DNA of 64,000 nucleotides from assembly GCF_003008595.1 (NCBI RefSeq), contig NZ_CP027669.1, positions 2,108,001 through 2,172,000 on the forward strand, given 5' to 3'. Positions within the stretch are counted from its first letter, which is position 1. The number at the start of each line of letters is the position of its first letter. The translations under genes were made by a program, and so were the position numbers. This stretch comes from Simplicispira suum. Lineage in GTDB: Bacteria > Pseudomonadota > Gammaproteobacteria > Burkholderiales > Burkholderiaceae_C. This document shows, one piece after another, positions 41,886-50,349 of the stretch. The notes under the pieces were generated by a model, which saw only the letters and a program-made list of their open reading frames with translations, had not been told where the DNA came from and made no database searches.

Positions 41886-43025
41886 TCAGATCACTTCCAG
41901 CTCGGCGTTGAGCGCGCCGGCGGCCTTGATCGCCTGCAAGATCGCCAGCAGGTCGCCCGGCGTGGCGCCCAGGGCGTTGAGCGCGCGCACCACGTCGGCC
42001 AGTTGCGGCGAGGGCGGCACCTGGATGATGGCGCCGGGCTCCTGGTTGATCTTGATGCTGCTTTGTTGCGTCACCACCGTTTCGCCTTTGGAGAACGGAG
42101 CCGGCTGGCTGATGACCGGCGTCGAGCTGATGGTGATCGACAGGTTGCCGTGCGCGATGGCGCAGGGCCCGAGCGTGACCGCCTGGTTCAGCACCACCGA
42201 ACCGGTGCGTGCATTGATGACCACCTTGGCCGCCGGCGCGATGTCCGCCAGCTGCAGCTCTTCGAGTTCGGCGATGAAGCCGACGCGGGCGCCCGGGTCG
42301 GTGGGTGCGCTCACTTGCACCGTGCGCCCGTCCAACGCAGTAGCGCGGCCCGCGCCCATGCGCTTGTTGATGGTGTCGGCCACGCCGCGCGCCGTCTGGA
42401 AGTCCGATGCGTTGAGGCCCAGGGTGATGAAGTCGCCTTCATTGAGCGGGGTGGGTACCGAGCGCTCCACCTGTGCCCCCTGCGGAATGCGGCCTGCGCT
42501 CAGGTGGTTGATCTGTACCTTGCTGCCGCCCGACGAGGCCCCGGCACCGCTGATCACCACACTGCCCTGGGCCAGCGCGTAGATCTCGCCGTCGGCGCCG
42601 CGCAGCGGCGTCATCATGAGAAGCCCCCCTTTGAGCGACTTGGAGTTGCCCATGGACGAGACGGTGACGTCGATCTGCTGGCCCGGCTGGGCAAACGCGG
42701 GCAATTGCGCCGTGACGACCACGGCGGCCACGTTCTTGAGCTGCAACTGTGACGAGGCGCCGGCCGGCAGGCTGATGCCCATCTGCTGCAGGTAGTTCTG
42801 CATGGCCTGCGTGGTGTAGGGCATCTGGGTGGTCTGGTCGCCCGTGCCGTCCAGCCCCACCACCAGGCCATAGCCTGTCAACTGGTTGCTGCGCACGCCT
42901 TGCACGGCCGCCACTTCCTTCACGCGCATCGCGTGCGCAGGCAGGGCGGCGACCAGCGCCAGCATCAGGCCAGCGCAGAGCGCCGTCCAGGGCATGCGGA
43001 AAAGGAGTGGGCGCACGGTGGTCAT
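41886..43025 (-). CDS. flgI: Flagellar P-ring protein
   Basis: A 379-residue periplasmic ring protein. The signal peptide (C-A-G-L-M-L-A-L-V-A-A-L-P-A-H-A) is followed by V-K-E-V-A-A-V-Q-G-V-R-S-N-Q-L-T-G-Y-G-L and V-G-L-D-G-T-G-D, both family signatures. MTTVRPLL at 43025 is taken as start, although no strong ribosome binding site is seen; the frame remains open to 43115. The gap to flgH contains a strong hairpin. Confidence 0.93.
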   Translation of the reverse strand: MTTVRPLLFRMPWTALCAGLMLALVAALPAHAMRVKEVAAVQGVRSNQLTGYGLVVGLDGTGDQTTQMPYTTQAMQNYLQQMGISLPAGASSQLQLKNVAAVVVTAQLPAFAQPGQQIDVTVSSMGNSKSLKGGLLMMTPLRGADGEIYALAQGSVVISGAGASSGGSKVQINHLSAGRIPQGAQVERSVPTPLNEGDFITLGLNASDFQTARGVADTINKRMGAGRATALDGRTVQVSAPTDPGARVGFIAELEELQLADIAPAAKVVINARTGSVVLNQAVTLGPCAIAHGNLSITISSTPVISQPAPFSKGETVVTQQSSIKINQEPGAIIQVPPSPQLADVVRALNALGATPGDLLAILQAIKAAGALNAELEVI

Positions 43026-43137
43026 GGAGCCATTGTGCGATCGGCTCGCCGATGCGAAGCGGCGATAAAGCCCGGCAAAGCCCGCCAATTGGCGCAGTTG
43101 CTGCGCCGGTCCCATCGGGTCAAGAAAACAAGTAAAA

Positions 43138-43192
43138 ATGGCTTCTAGCGCTTATCCAGTAAGCGCTAGAAGCTATCAAAAAAATAGTAGCT
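43138..43192 (+). repeat. Dispersed repeat family B, copy 5, with 14-bp perfect hairpin
   Basis: GCTTCTAGCGCTTA (43141-43154) and TAAGCGCTAGAAGC (43160-43173) form a perfect 14-bp stem with a 5-base loop; a second dyad, AGCTATCAAAAAAATAGTAGC, follows. It lies between flgH and flgI inside the operon. On the transcribed minus strand the hairpin is followed by CATTTTTAC, so it could attenuate transcription or stabilise the upstream mRNA. Confidence 0.8.
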
Positions 43193-43234
43193 TGGCGCGT
43201 CTGCCGCGGGCCTTCGCGGGCGTTTGGAAGGCGC

Positions 43235-43939
43235 CTAGAACGGCGTCACGTTGTTGAAAAATCGCCCCAGCCAGCCCGTGACCTGTGCCTCTCCCTGCGC
43301 GCCGCGTCCGCGCGACTCGACGCGCACATTGGCCACCTGGGTCGAGTTGACGATGCTGCCTGGCTGCAGCGTGCGGGGGTCCACCGTGCCCGAGAAGCGC
43401 AGCACGTCCACGTTCTGGTTCACGCCAATCTGCTTTTCTCCGGCCACCACCAGATGCCCGTTGGGCAGCACCTGCACCACGGTGGCGGTGATGGAACCGG
43501 TGAAGGTGTTGGCGCTTTCCGTGCCGCCCTTGCCGGCAAAGGTGTTGCTGGACTTGGCGCCCAGCTTGGTCTTGTCGGTAAAGCTCGAACCGACAAAGGG
43601 CAGGGCGGTGATGCCTGCCTCGACGCCCGAAGCGCGATCGACGGTGGACGAGGATTTCTGGCTGGCCGAGACGTTCTCCACGATCACCACGGTGACGTTG
43701 TCGCCCACCATGCGTGCGCGCCGGTCTTCGAAAGCCGGGCGGTAGCTGGCGGTATGGAACAGACTGCCGGTGGCCGGGCCCTGCACCATGGGCTGCGCTG
43801 CGACGGGCACCGGCGTGGTCGGAAGGATGTCTACCGGCGGTGCCGGCGAGAGGCTGGCACAGCCGCCCAGCAGCAGGGCGAAGCCTACGCTGGCCAGGGA
43901 GGCAAGCCCAGACGCTGAGAAAAGCTTGAACGTGCGCAT
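43235..43939 (-). CDS. flgH: Flagellar L-ring lipoprotein
   Basis: A 234-residue outer-membrane ring protein. The lipobox L-L-G-G-C places the lipidated Cys at residue 27. N-V-T-V-V-I-V-E-N-V-S-A-S-Q-K-S-S-S and the C-terminal F-S-G-T-V-D-P-R-T-L-Q-P-G-S-I-V block are typical. Its length is normal and it follows flgG by 22 bp. Confidence 0.94.
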   Translation of the reverse strand: MRTFKLFSASGLASLASVGFALLLGGCASLSPAPPVDILPTTPVPVAAQPMVQGPATGSLFHTASYRPAFEDRRARMVGDNVTVVIVENVSASQKSSSTVDRASGVEAGITALPFVGSSFTDKTKLGAKSSNTFAGKGGTESANTFTGSITATVVQVLPNGHLVVAGEKQIGVNQNVDVLRFSGTVDPRTLQPGSIVNSTQVANVRVESRGRGAQGEAQVTGWLGRFFNNVTPF

Positions 43940-43961
43940 GGCAGTGGCCTTTTGAAAAGCT

Positions 43962-44743
43962 TCAGAGCTGGGCCAGTTTGGCCAGCATCTGGTCGGAGGT
44001 CTGGACCGCCTTGGAGTTCATCTCATACGCGCGTTGTGTCTGGATCATGGTCACCAGCTCCTGCACCACGTTCACGTTGGAGGTCTCCAGATAGCCTTGC
44101 ACCACGGTGCCCAGGCCGTTGGTGCCGGGCGTGCCTTGCGTGGGTTGCCCCGAGGCAGCGGTTTCGATGTAGAGGTTCTCGCCGCGCGGCTCCAGGCCGG
44201 GGGGTTGATGAAGTTCGCCATGGCGAGGTTTCCCAGCGGCTGCGGCGCGGCGTTGCCTGGCAGCAAGGCGGCCACGGCGCCGTCGGCGCTGATGCTGATC
44301 GCGGTGGCGCTGGGCGGAACCGTGATGCCATTGGCGACGGGGAGACCACTGGCGGTAACCAGGCGGCCCTGCGCATCCACCTGGAACGAGCCGTCGCGCG
44401 TGTAGCCCGCCGTGCCGTCGGGCAGGGTCACCTGGAAAAAGCCATTGCCTTTGATGGCGACGTCCAGATTGCTGTTGGACTGCTGCAGGCCGCCCTGCAT
44501 GAAGTTGCGGCTGGTGGCCACGGTGCGCACGCCCAGGCCCAGATGCAGACCGGTCGGCAATTGGTTTTGCTCGGTGGTCTGGCTGCCCACCTGGCGCAGG
44601 TTCTGGTAGATCAGGTCTTCAAACACGGCACTGGCGCGCTTGTAGCCCGTGGTGGAGACGTTGGCGAGGTTGTGCGAGATGACGTCGAGCTGCGTCTGCT
44701 GCGCTTCCATGCCGGTCTTGGCGATCCAGAGGGAATTGATCAT
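43962..44743 (-). pseudogene. flgG: flgG, distal rod protein, with one-base frameshift
   Basis: Residues 1-181 (M-I-N-S-L-W-I-A-K-T-G-M-E-A-Q-Q-T-Q-L-D...) are a normal FlgG in one frame. After N-F-I-N-P the frame is lost at a run of six G (44199-44204, C6 in the mRNA); the uncorrected frame ends at 44072 as a 223-residue product with a nonsense tail. The correct end ([18 protein letters not shown], stop 43962) continues intact in the other frame. Adding one base restores exactly 260 residues, the usual FlgG size. Either a base is missing from the sequence, or the rod protein is not made in this strain, which would block flagellar assembly. Confidence 0.85.
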
Positions 44744-44787
44744 GGGGGCTCCTTGCGTTAGGTCTGGGCTGCTGGGTGCGCCGCGCT

Positions 44788-45528
44788 CTAACCGTTAAGG
44801 CTCAGCAACTGGCTGGCCGACTTGTCGTTGGTCTCGGCGGTCTGCAGCAAGCGCATTTGCTGCTCGAATTGGCGCGAGGCGGCAATCATTCCGACCATGC
44901 TTTCCACCGGGTTCACGTTGGACCCTTCCAGGGCGCCTGGCAACAGGCGCGCCGCAGCGTCCTGCGGCAGCGGTTCCCTGGATCGCGCGCGAAACAGGCC
45001 GTCATCACCACGCACCAGCGGGTCTTCCGCCGTGGGCGTCGCCAGTTTGAGGCGTCCGATGGCGGACGGCGGCTGGCCTGCCACTTTGGCGGTGATGGTG
45101 CCGTCGGAACCCAGGGACACTTCCGCCCCAGGTGGCACGTCAATCGGCGCGCCACCATCTGAGAGAACCGGCAGGCCCGCGCCCGTCAGCATCTGCCCGT
45201 TGGCGTTCACCTCGAAAGCCCCGCCGCGCGTATAGGCCTCGGTGCCGTCCAGACCTTGCACGGCAAACCAGGCATTGCCCATGGCCATGGCGTCCAGACT
45301 GCGCCCGGTGCGCTGTACAGCGCCCGGCGTGTCGCGGTAGCCAGAGGTGGCTTCCAGTGCGAAGACGCGCGTGCTGGCGCCATCGCCCTGCAGCGGCACC
45401 GCGCGGAATGTCGAGAGCTCGGCGCGAAACCCGGTGGTCGAGGCATTGGCCAGGTTGTTGGACAGCACCGACTGCCGCTGCGCGGCGGCGTTGGCGCCCG
45501 TCATGGCGGTGTAGATGATGCGGTCCAT
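44788..45528 (-). CDS. flgF: Flagellar proximal rod protein FlgF
   Basis: A 246-residue rod protein. The N-terminus M-D-R-I-I-Y-T-A-M-T-G-A and the rod motif S-N-N-L-A-N-A-S-T-T-G-F-R-A-E are diagnostic; the C-terminal helix has S-N-V-N-P-V-E-S-M-V-G-M-I-A-A-S-R-Q-F-E. It lies between flgE and flgG. The 185-bp upstream gap carries a family A repeat. Confidence 0.94.
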   Translation of the reverse strand: MDRIIYTAMTGANAAAQRQSVLSNNLANASTTGFRAELSTFRAVPLQGDGASTRVFALEATSGYRDTPGAVQRTGRSLDAMAMGNAWFAVQGLDGTEAYTRGGAFEVNANGQMLTGAGLPVLSDGGAPIDVPPGAEVSLGSDGTITAKVAGQPPSAIGRLKLATPTAEDPLVRGDDGLFRARSREPLPQDAAARLLPGALEGSNVNPVESMVGMIAASRQFEQQMRLLQTAETNDKSASQLLSLNG

Positions 45529-45600
45529 GGTCCAGCCTTTCCTTTTCTATGCGTTGCTTCAAGAAGTCAGGGACGCGACGTTCGTTCCTGGCGCGGCCTG

Positions 45601-45710
45601 TGCCAGCGACCGCCGCGCAAGGGCCGCCCCGCCGCGCTGGCGGTGTCCCCCTTCCCGCAGCGCGCAGCGATGCGAGAGAAGGGGGAAGGCGCGCAGCGAC
45701 GCAGGGGGTT
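45601..45710 (-). repeat. Dispersed repeat family A, copy 7 (full length)
   Basis: The minus strand reads ACCCCCTGCGTCGCTGCG, CCTTCCCCCTTCTCTCGC, GGGAAGGGGGACACC, then GCGCGGCGGGGCGGCCC. It lies just 3' of flgE and upstream of flgF, so it interrupts the flagellar operon like copy 6. Confidence 0.8.
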
Positions 45711-45713
45711 GGC

Positions 45714-46961
45714 TCATCGCAGATTCACCATGGTGGACATCACCTGGTCTTGCGTCTTGATCGTCTGGGCGTTGGCCTGGTAGGTGCGCTGCGCGGTCAT
45801 CATGTTGACCAGCTCGGCGGTGAGGTCGACGTTGGAGTCTTCCAGAGCGCCGGCGCGCAGCATGCCGAGATTGCCCACCCCTGGCTTGCCCATGACAGGC
45901 GTGCCGGAATCGTTCGATTCGACCCAGTTGTTGCCCCCCACGGCAATCAGCCCTTGCGGATTGCGGAACGCGGCCAGGGCCACCTGGGCCTCTGCACGGG
46001 TGACACCATTGGAATAGCTGGCCATCACCATGCCGTCGTTGGAGATGTTGATGCTGGTGAGTTCGCCCGAGGCATAGCCGTCCTGCGTGAGATCGGCCAC
46101 GGCGAATTTGCTGCCGAACTGTGTGGTGCTCGCCAGGTCGATGGTCACGGGCCAGGGGGCGGGCGGGTTGTTGGGGTTGGCCAGCGACGGATCGACAGTC
46201 ACCAGGAACGGGTTGGTACTGGCGCCAGCGTCGTACTTGCCATTGCCGTCAAAAGCGATGGTGCCAATTGGAGCCGCCACGACAGGAGGCACGGCAGCAG
46301 GGTCGTCGAGTTGGTCGTATACCTCCCAGGTATTGGAGGTGCCGGTCTTGACGAAATACAGGCTGACGGGCACCGCAACGCCCTGGCTGTCGTAGACGTT
46401 GATCGAGGTTCCGTAGGTCGAGCGTGGTGTCGGCGGAACCTGAGCGGCGGCTTCTTTGGCGCGCGCATCCAGGTTGATCGCGGCCTTGATGTTCTCGGTC
46501 CTCTTGGCGGGAATCGGCGCCCCGGTCGGAAAGCTCAGCGGCACGGGCTCGGAAGTGCCGACGCCCGTGGTGGAGTCCACCCTGAATCCCATCACATTGG
46601 ATCCGTCGTTGGCTACCAGGTCTCCGGTCTTGTCGAGCTTGAAGTTGCCGGCCCGCGTATAGGCAGGCGAACCATCGGGCTGCTGCAGCCGGAAAAAGCC
46701 GCCGCCATTGATGGCGACGTCCAGGTTGTTTCCGGTGATGGTGATGTTGCCCTGAGAAAACTGCTGCGCCACGGCCGCCACCTCGACACCGATGCCGGCA
46801 TTGCTGCCGCCGCCGGTGCCAATCGATGCGGCAACGATGTCAGCGAACTCGCTGCGCGAGCCCTTGAAGCCCACGGTGTTGGAGTTGGCAATGTTGTGGC
46901 CAATCACGTCCAGGTTTTTGCTGGCAGCGTTGAGGCCCGAGAGACCTTGTTGAAAACCCAT
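45714..46961 (-). CDS. flgE: Flagellar hook protein
   Basis: A 415-residue hook subunit. M-G-F-Q-Q-G-L-S-G-L-N-A-A-S and G-H-N-I-A-N-S-N-T-V-G-F-K open the protein; the C-terminal S-N-V-D-L-T-A-E-L-V-N-M-M-T-A-Q-R-T-Y-Q helix closes it. It is capped by FlgD during assembly. flgD lies 36 bp upstream. Confidence 0.94.
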   Translation of the reverse strand: MGFQQGLSGLNAASKNLDVIGHNIANSNTVGFKGSRSEFADIVAASIGTGGGSNAGIGVEVAAVAQQFSQGNITITGNNLDVAINGGGFFRLQQPDGSPAYTRAGNFKLDKTGDLVANDGSNVMGFRVDSTTGVGTSEPVPLSFPTGAPIPAKRTENIKAAINLDARAKEAAAQVPPTPRSTYGTSINVYDSQGVAVPVSLYFVKTGTSNTWEVYDQLDDPAAVPPVVAAPIGTIAFDGNGKYDAGASTNPFLVTVDPSLANPNNPPAPWPVTIDLASTTQFGSKFAVADLTQDGYASGELTSINISNDGMVMASYSNGVTRAEAQVALAAFRNPQGLIAVGGNNWVESNDSGTPVMGKPGVGNLGMLRAGALEDSNVDLTAELVNMMTAQRTYQANAQTIKTQDQVMSTMVNLR

Positions 46962-46997
46962 GGTGTGCTCCTGAAAGGGTGGGTGGGGAACGCGTGT

Positions 46998-47657
46998 TTA
47001 AAGAATGGCCTTGATGGCGCTGTAGCTCGATGTACCGCCGCGAGACAGTTGCAGCGCCAGCGCGCCGTTGTCCATGCTGACGGCGGTGACCTGGTCCACC
47101 GCAAGGGGGACCGCATCTACCGCCGCCTCGCCGTTGGCGGCCATAACCTTGAAGCGCAAAGGCCCGGTGGCTTCGTAGTCGCCGGCCTGCCATTCGAAGT
47201 TGTAGCGGCCCGCTTTCAGCGCACCCAGCTCGACGGTGCCCACCTGCTTGTTGTTGGCATCCAGCACCTGGACCTGAACGCCGGCGGCAGAACCAGCCAG
47301 GTCAAAGGCACCTCCACCGCTCTTGTTCTCGGCGTCGAACGCCAGGGTGTTGTCGGCCACCAGCACGTTGCGACCCACCATGGCACTGCCTTGCATCAGC
47401 TGCTGCGCTGCAAACTGGCCGGCCAGACCCTTGACAGTTTCGTTCAACTGCTGAATGCCGGTGACCGTGTTGATCTGCGCAATCTGTGAGGTCATTTGCG
47501 CGTTGTCCATCGGATTCATCGGATCCTGGTTGTTGAGCTGCGCTACCAGGAGCTTGAGAAAGCGGTCCTGCGCGGACGCAGCATCGTCCGCAGCGTTGGC
47601 CTTGGGGGCACTGCCTGTGTCGAGTACGCTGGTAGCGGATGAGGTGCTGCTGATCAT
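46998..47657 (-). CDS. flgD: Flagellar hook-capping protein
   Basis: A 219-residue hook cap. The N-terminal signature Q-D-R-F-L-K-L-L-V-A-Q-L-N-N-Q-D-P-M-N-P-M is intact, followed by the Tudor/FnIII-like central part. It is needed for FlgE polymerisation and is lost from the mature flagellum. It follows flgC by 15 bp. Confidence 0.94.
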   Translation of the reverse strand: MISSTSSATSVLDTGSAPKANAADDAASAQDRFLKLLVAQLNNQDPMNPMDNAQMTSQIAQINTVTGIQQLNETVKGLAGQFAAQQLMQGSAMVGRNVLVADNTLAFDAENKSGGGAFDLAGSAAGVQVQVLDANNKQVGTVELGALKAGRYNFEWQAGDYEATGPLRFKVMAANGEAAVDAVPLAVDQVTAVSMDNGALALQLSRGGTSSYSAIKAIL

Positions 47658-47672
47658 GGAAAAAGCTCCGGT

Positions 47673-48077
47673 TTACTGACCCATCTGCAGGGTTTTGAGC
47701 AGCAAGGTCTTGGCCGTATTCATGACTTCGACGTTGTTCTGGTACGAGCGCGAGGCGGAAATCATGTTGACCATTTCCTCCACCGCGTTGACGTTGGAAT
47801 GCGTGACGTAGCCGTCGGCGTCGGCCATGGGGTTGCTCGGGTCGTGCACCTTGCGGCCGGGGGTGTCGCTCTCTTGAATGGCACTGACGCGCACGCCAGC
47901 AGCGCCGTCGCCGCCCATGGGCGTGGTCTCGAAAACCGCCTGACGGGCCTTGTAGGCCTTGCCGTCGGGGCCCGCCACCGCATCCACGTTGGCCAGGTTG
48001 CTGGCCACCACGTTGAGTCGCTGCGCTTGCGCGCTGATAGCGCTCGACGAGACGTTGAATATGGAAAACATCGACAT
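47673..48077 (-). CDS. flgC: Flagellar proximal rod protein FlgC
   Basis: A 134-residue rod protein. V-S-S-S-A-I-S-A-Q-A-Q-R-L-N-V-V-A-S-N-L-A-N-V-D and the C-terminal S-N-V-N-A-V-E-E-M-V-N-M-I-S-A-S-R-S-Y helix are typical. It lies 16 bp after flgB. Confidence 0.94.
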   Translation of the reverse strand: MSMFSIFNVSSSAISAQAQRLNVVASNLANVDAVAGPDGKAYKARQAVFETTPMGGDGAAGVRVSAIQESDTPGRKVHDPSNPMADADGYVTHSNVNAVEEMVNMISASRSYQNNVEVMNTAKTLLLKTLQMGQ

Positions 48078-48093
48078 GGGCTACTTCGCTTGC

Positions 48094-48528
48094 TTACTGG
48101 CCCTGAATGGCGCTGAGCATGGTCTTGGCATTGCCGTTGATGAAGCGCAGCGTCGCTTCGTAGCGCACCGCGTTGTCCATGAAGGCGGCGCGTTCGCGGT
48201 CCAGATCGACCGTGTTGTTGTCCAGTGCCGGCTGCGTCTGTACGGCGTAGCCGAGGGTGCTGCGCTCGGAGATGCCAGACAGCGGGATATGTCCAGGCGT
48301 TCCGGTGCCGTAGTCGCCGCTGCGGCTATCCTGGCTGACCGACATCGCCCCCTTGCCTTGCGAGCCTCCTGTGGCGGCACTGAGCGCCTCGGAAAACTTC
48401 ATGTCGCGCGCCACATATCCGGGGGTGTCGGCATTGGCGATGTTGCTGGCAAGAAGACGCTGGCGCTCGGCACGCAGCAGCAGCGCGTTGCCGTGAAAGT
48501 CGAGCCGGTTGGTCATCTTGTCGAGCAT
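48094..48528 (-). CDS. flgB: Flagellar proximal rod protein FlgB
   Basis: A 144-residue rod protein and first gene of the minus-strand flg operon. L-L-A-S-N-I-A-N-A-D-T-P-G-Y-V-A-R-D-M-K-F is the family motif. ATG at 48528 is preferred to the in-frame GTG at 48540 because GAGG then sits six bases upstream. The flgB-flgA intergenic region has CATAAT as a likely -10 and only a weak -35, which fits an activator-dependent class II promoter; GGCGGA in the spacer resembles part of an FlhDC site. Confidence 0.92.
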   Translation of the reverse strand: MLDKMTNRLDFHGNALLLRAERQRLLASNIANADTPGYVARDMKFSEALSAATGGSQGKGAMSVSQDSRSGDYGTGTPGHIPLSGISERSTLGYAVQTQPALDNNTVDLDRERAAFMDNAVRYEATLRFINGNAKTMLSAIQGQ

Positions 48529-48731
48529 GTCGTACCTCACACCTCTTGTGCATCTGTGCCGAGGGCAGGGCCTGCGGCGTGGTTTGATTATGGAAACTCC
48601 GCCGTTTTTCTAAAGTGGAAAGAACGCGGCAATTGGCGCGCAGTTCGGTGCTTTGTGGCGCACGGTGCTGCCTATAGTGCAAGGGGTGAAAAGGCCTGCA
48701 AGCGCTGGCCTGCATTCCAAGGAGAATCCGC

Positions 48732-49466
48732 ATGCCCCATCCATTTTTTGACCGCCTGCGCCCCATGGGACTGGTGCGCGTGGCCGGTACCTGGGTGTTT
48801 GCCCTGCTGCTCGGCTCGGGTGCCTGGGCGCAAGATGCCGCCACGCTGACCCAGATCACGCAAAGCTGGATCGACAGCAGCCTGCGCGGCGGCGCCCAGC
48901 AGTTGCCGCTGCGCATGGAAGTGGAGGTCGGGGAGCTGGACCCCCGCCTGCGCCTGGCGCCCTGCGCCCGCGTGGAACCCTATTTGCCTGCTGGTTCGCG
49001 TTTGTGGGGTCGCACGCGGCTGGGCCTGCGCTGCACCGAAGGGGCGACACGCTGGAACGTGTTTCTGCCCGTCACCGTCAAGGCTTTTGGCCCCGCCTGG
49101 GTGCTGACAGGCAATGTGAGCTCTGGTGCGGTATTGACTCAAGCAGACGCGACCGAAGCCGAAATCGATTGGGCGGCGGAGGCTTCGTCAGTGGTTGCAG
49201 ACCCCTCGCTCTGGGTGGGCCAGGTGGCCGCGCGCCCCTTGCAGGCAGGGCAAGCCTTGCGCCAATCCATGGTGCGCGCGCCCAAATTGTTCCAGGCAGG
49301 GGCCCAGGTTCGGGTGTCGGCCCAAGGAGTGGGCTATGCGGTCAGCGCTGGTGGGCAAGCGCTTAGTGCGGGTAGCGTCGGACAGACTGTGCGTGTCAGA
49401 ATGGATAATGGCAAGGTAATAAGTGGTGTTGTAGACGAAAACGGGACAATAGCGGTAAACCTTTGA
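48732..49466 (+). CDS. flgA: Flagellar P-ring assembly chaperone
   Basis: A 244-residue periplasmic chaperone for FlgI. The signal peptide (V-A-G-T-W-V-F-A-L-L-L-G-S-G-A-W-A, cut near residue 33) is followed by the SAF-like C-terminal domain (R-P-L-Q-A-G-Q-A-L-R; G-Q-T-V-R-V-R-M-D-N-G-K-V-I-S-G). AAGGAGAA precedes the ATG. It is divergent from flgB and upstream of flgM. Confidence 0.93.
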   Translation: MPHPFFDRLRPMGLVRVAGTWVFALLLGSGAWAQDAATLTQITQSWIDSSLRGGAQQLPLRMEVEVGELDPRLRLAPCARVEPYLPAGSRLWGRTRLGLRCTEGATRWNVFLPVTVKAFGPAWVLTGNVSSGAVLTQADATEAEIDWAAEASSVVADPSLWVGQVAARPLQAGQALRQSMVRAPKLFQAGAQVRVSAQGVGYAVSAGGQALSAGSVGQTVRVRMDNGKVISGVVDENGTIAVNL

Positions 49467-49487
49467 TGCGATCTCCCCACTTAGGCC

Positions 49488-49514
49488 TAAAGTCTCGCGC
49501 ATGGGCGTCGAAAA
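49488..49514 (+). promoter_or_regulatory. Sigma-28 promoter of flgM
   Basis: TAAAGTCT (49488-49495), an 11-bp spacer, then GTCGAAAA (49507-49514). The consensus is TAAAGTTT-N11-GCCGATAA. It lies 43 bp upstream of the flgM ATG and allows flgM-flgN transcription by FliA apart from flgA. Confidence 0.7.
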
Positions 49515-49557
49515 CATTCCTACCGGTCCCCGACTTGCAGGGGGCATGGAGAAGGTA

Positions 49558-49878
49558 ATGAAAATAGGTCAACAACCCGAACTCTCAAGCGCTGTCGCGC
49601 AGTCAAACGCCTCCAAGCAGGCCAAGACCGCCGCACCGGCTGCGGAGGCGAGCACGAAGGCGCCTGCGTCGGCCGCAGCAGCGGGCGTGCCGGTGACGCT
49701 TTCGCGCACCGCGCGGGAAATTGAGCAAACGGGACGCAACCAGACCGATTTCGACGCCGGCCGGGTGAAGGCAGTGCGCAGCGCTATCGAGAACGGGACG
49801 TTCAAGGTCGATGCCGGAGCGATTGCCGACAAGATGCTGGCGAATGCCGAGGAAATCATCTCCCACTCGCGCGGTTGA
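49558..49878 (+). CDS. flgM: Anti-sigma-28 factor
   Basis: A 106-residue small, largely disordered inhibitor of FliA that is exported once the hook is complete. M-K-I-G-Q at the N-terminus, an Ala-rich linker and the C-terminal FliA-binding helices (D-A-G-R-V-K-A-V-R-S-A-I-E-N-G-T-F; I-A-D-K-M-L) fit the family. GGAGAAGG precedes ATG 49558; the longer frame from 49501 overlaps the sigma-28 promoter and is rejected. Confidence 0.93.
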   Translation: MKIGQQPELSSAVAQSNASKQAKTAAPAAEASTKAPASAAAAGVPVTLSRTAREIEQTGRNQTDFDAGRVKAVRSAIENGTFKVDAGAIADKMLANAEEIISHSRG

Positions 49879-49932
49879 TGCCTCTGGGCGCGCGCTTTTT
49901 GCTGAGATCGCCGCAAACCGACCTGTTTACCC

Positions 49933-50304
49933 ATGACCACCCTCTCCCCTGTCGAGGAATCTCTAGCGCTTGTCGAGGCCTGTCTGGCCAGAGTGGGTTC
50001 GGCTTTGAAGAACTCCGAAGCCGACGCATTGCAGCGGGCGAGCGAACAACTGCGCTTGGCGGCGATGCATTTTTCTCAGGCGCTGCAGGGCTCCGCAGCT
50101 TCGCTGTCACCCGCGATGGTGGTGCGTGTGCGCACGGTGTCCGTGCGGTTGACCAGCCAGCGCGACGCTCTGGCCCGTATGTCCGCAGTTTTGGACCGCC
50201 AGGTTCGAACCCTCGTGCCTGAGCAGGCACCATCGACCACCTACGGGGCTTCGCCAAGTGGGCGAAGCGCGGGCGCGGCGCGTATTTACCGATCTGCAGG
50301 CTGA
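49933..50304 (+). CDS. flgN: Flagellar export chaperone FlgN
   Basis: A 123-residue helical protein in the flgM-flgN position. It has amphipathic helices (E-S-L-A-L-V-E-A-C-L-A; A-S-E-Q-L-R-L-A-A) and a basic C-terminal tail. FlgN chaperones FlgK and FlgL. Homology is weak, as usual for this family, so the call rests on size, helicity and place. A bidirectional terminator follows directly. Confidence 0.75.
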   Translation: MTTLSPVEESLALVEACLARVGSALKNSEADALQRASEQLRLAAMHFSQALQGSAASLSPAMVVRVRTVSVRLTSQRDALARMSAVLDRQVRTLVPEQAPSTTYGASPSGRSAGAARIYRSAG

Positions 50305-50312
50305 AACCATAG

Positions 50313-50337
50313 AAAAGGGCGCATGGCGCCCTTTTTT
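50313..50337. terminator. Bidirectional intrinsic terminator between flgN and fliA
   Basis: AAAAGGGCGC (50313-50322) and GCGCCCTTTT (50326-50335) pair with a 3-base loop. A T run continues to 50337 on the plus strand, and four T follow the stem on the minus strand. It separates the converging flgN and fliA transcripts. Confidence 0.88.
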
Positions 50338-50349
50338 ATGGTTCGGGTT

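Noticed and set aside
49961..49973. CTCTAGCGCTTGT inside flgN resembles the first half of repeat family B
   Set aside because: Only about 13 bases match, the second dyad is absent and the stretch fits a normal FlgN helix; chance or a faint relic cannot be told apart.
50203..50216. GGTTCGAACCC, tRNA T-arm-like
   Set aside because: It lies within flgN coding sequence and no cloverleaf can be drawn around it.
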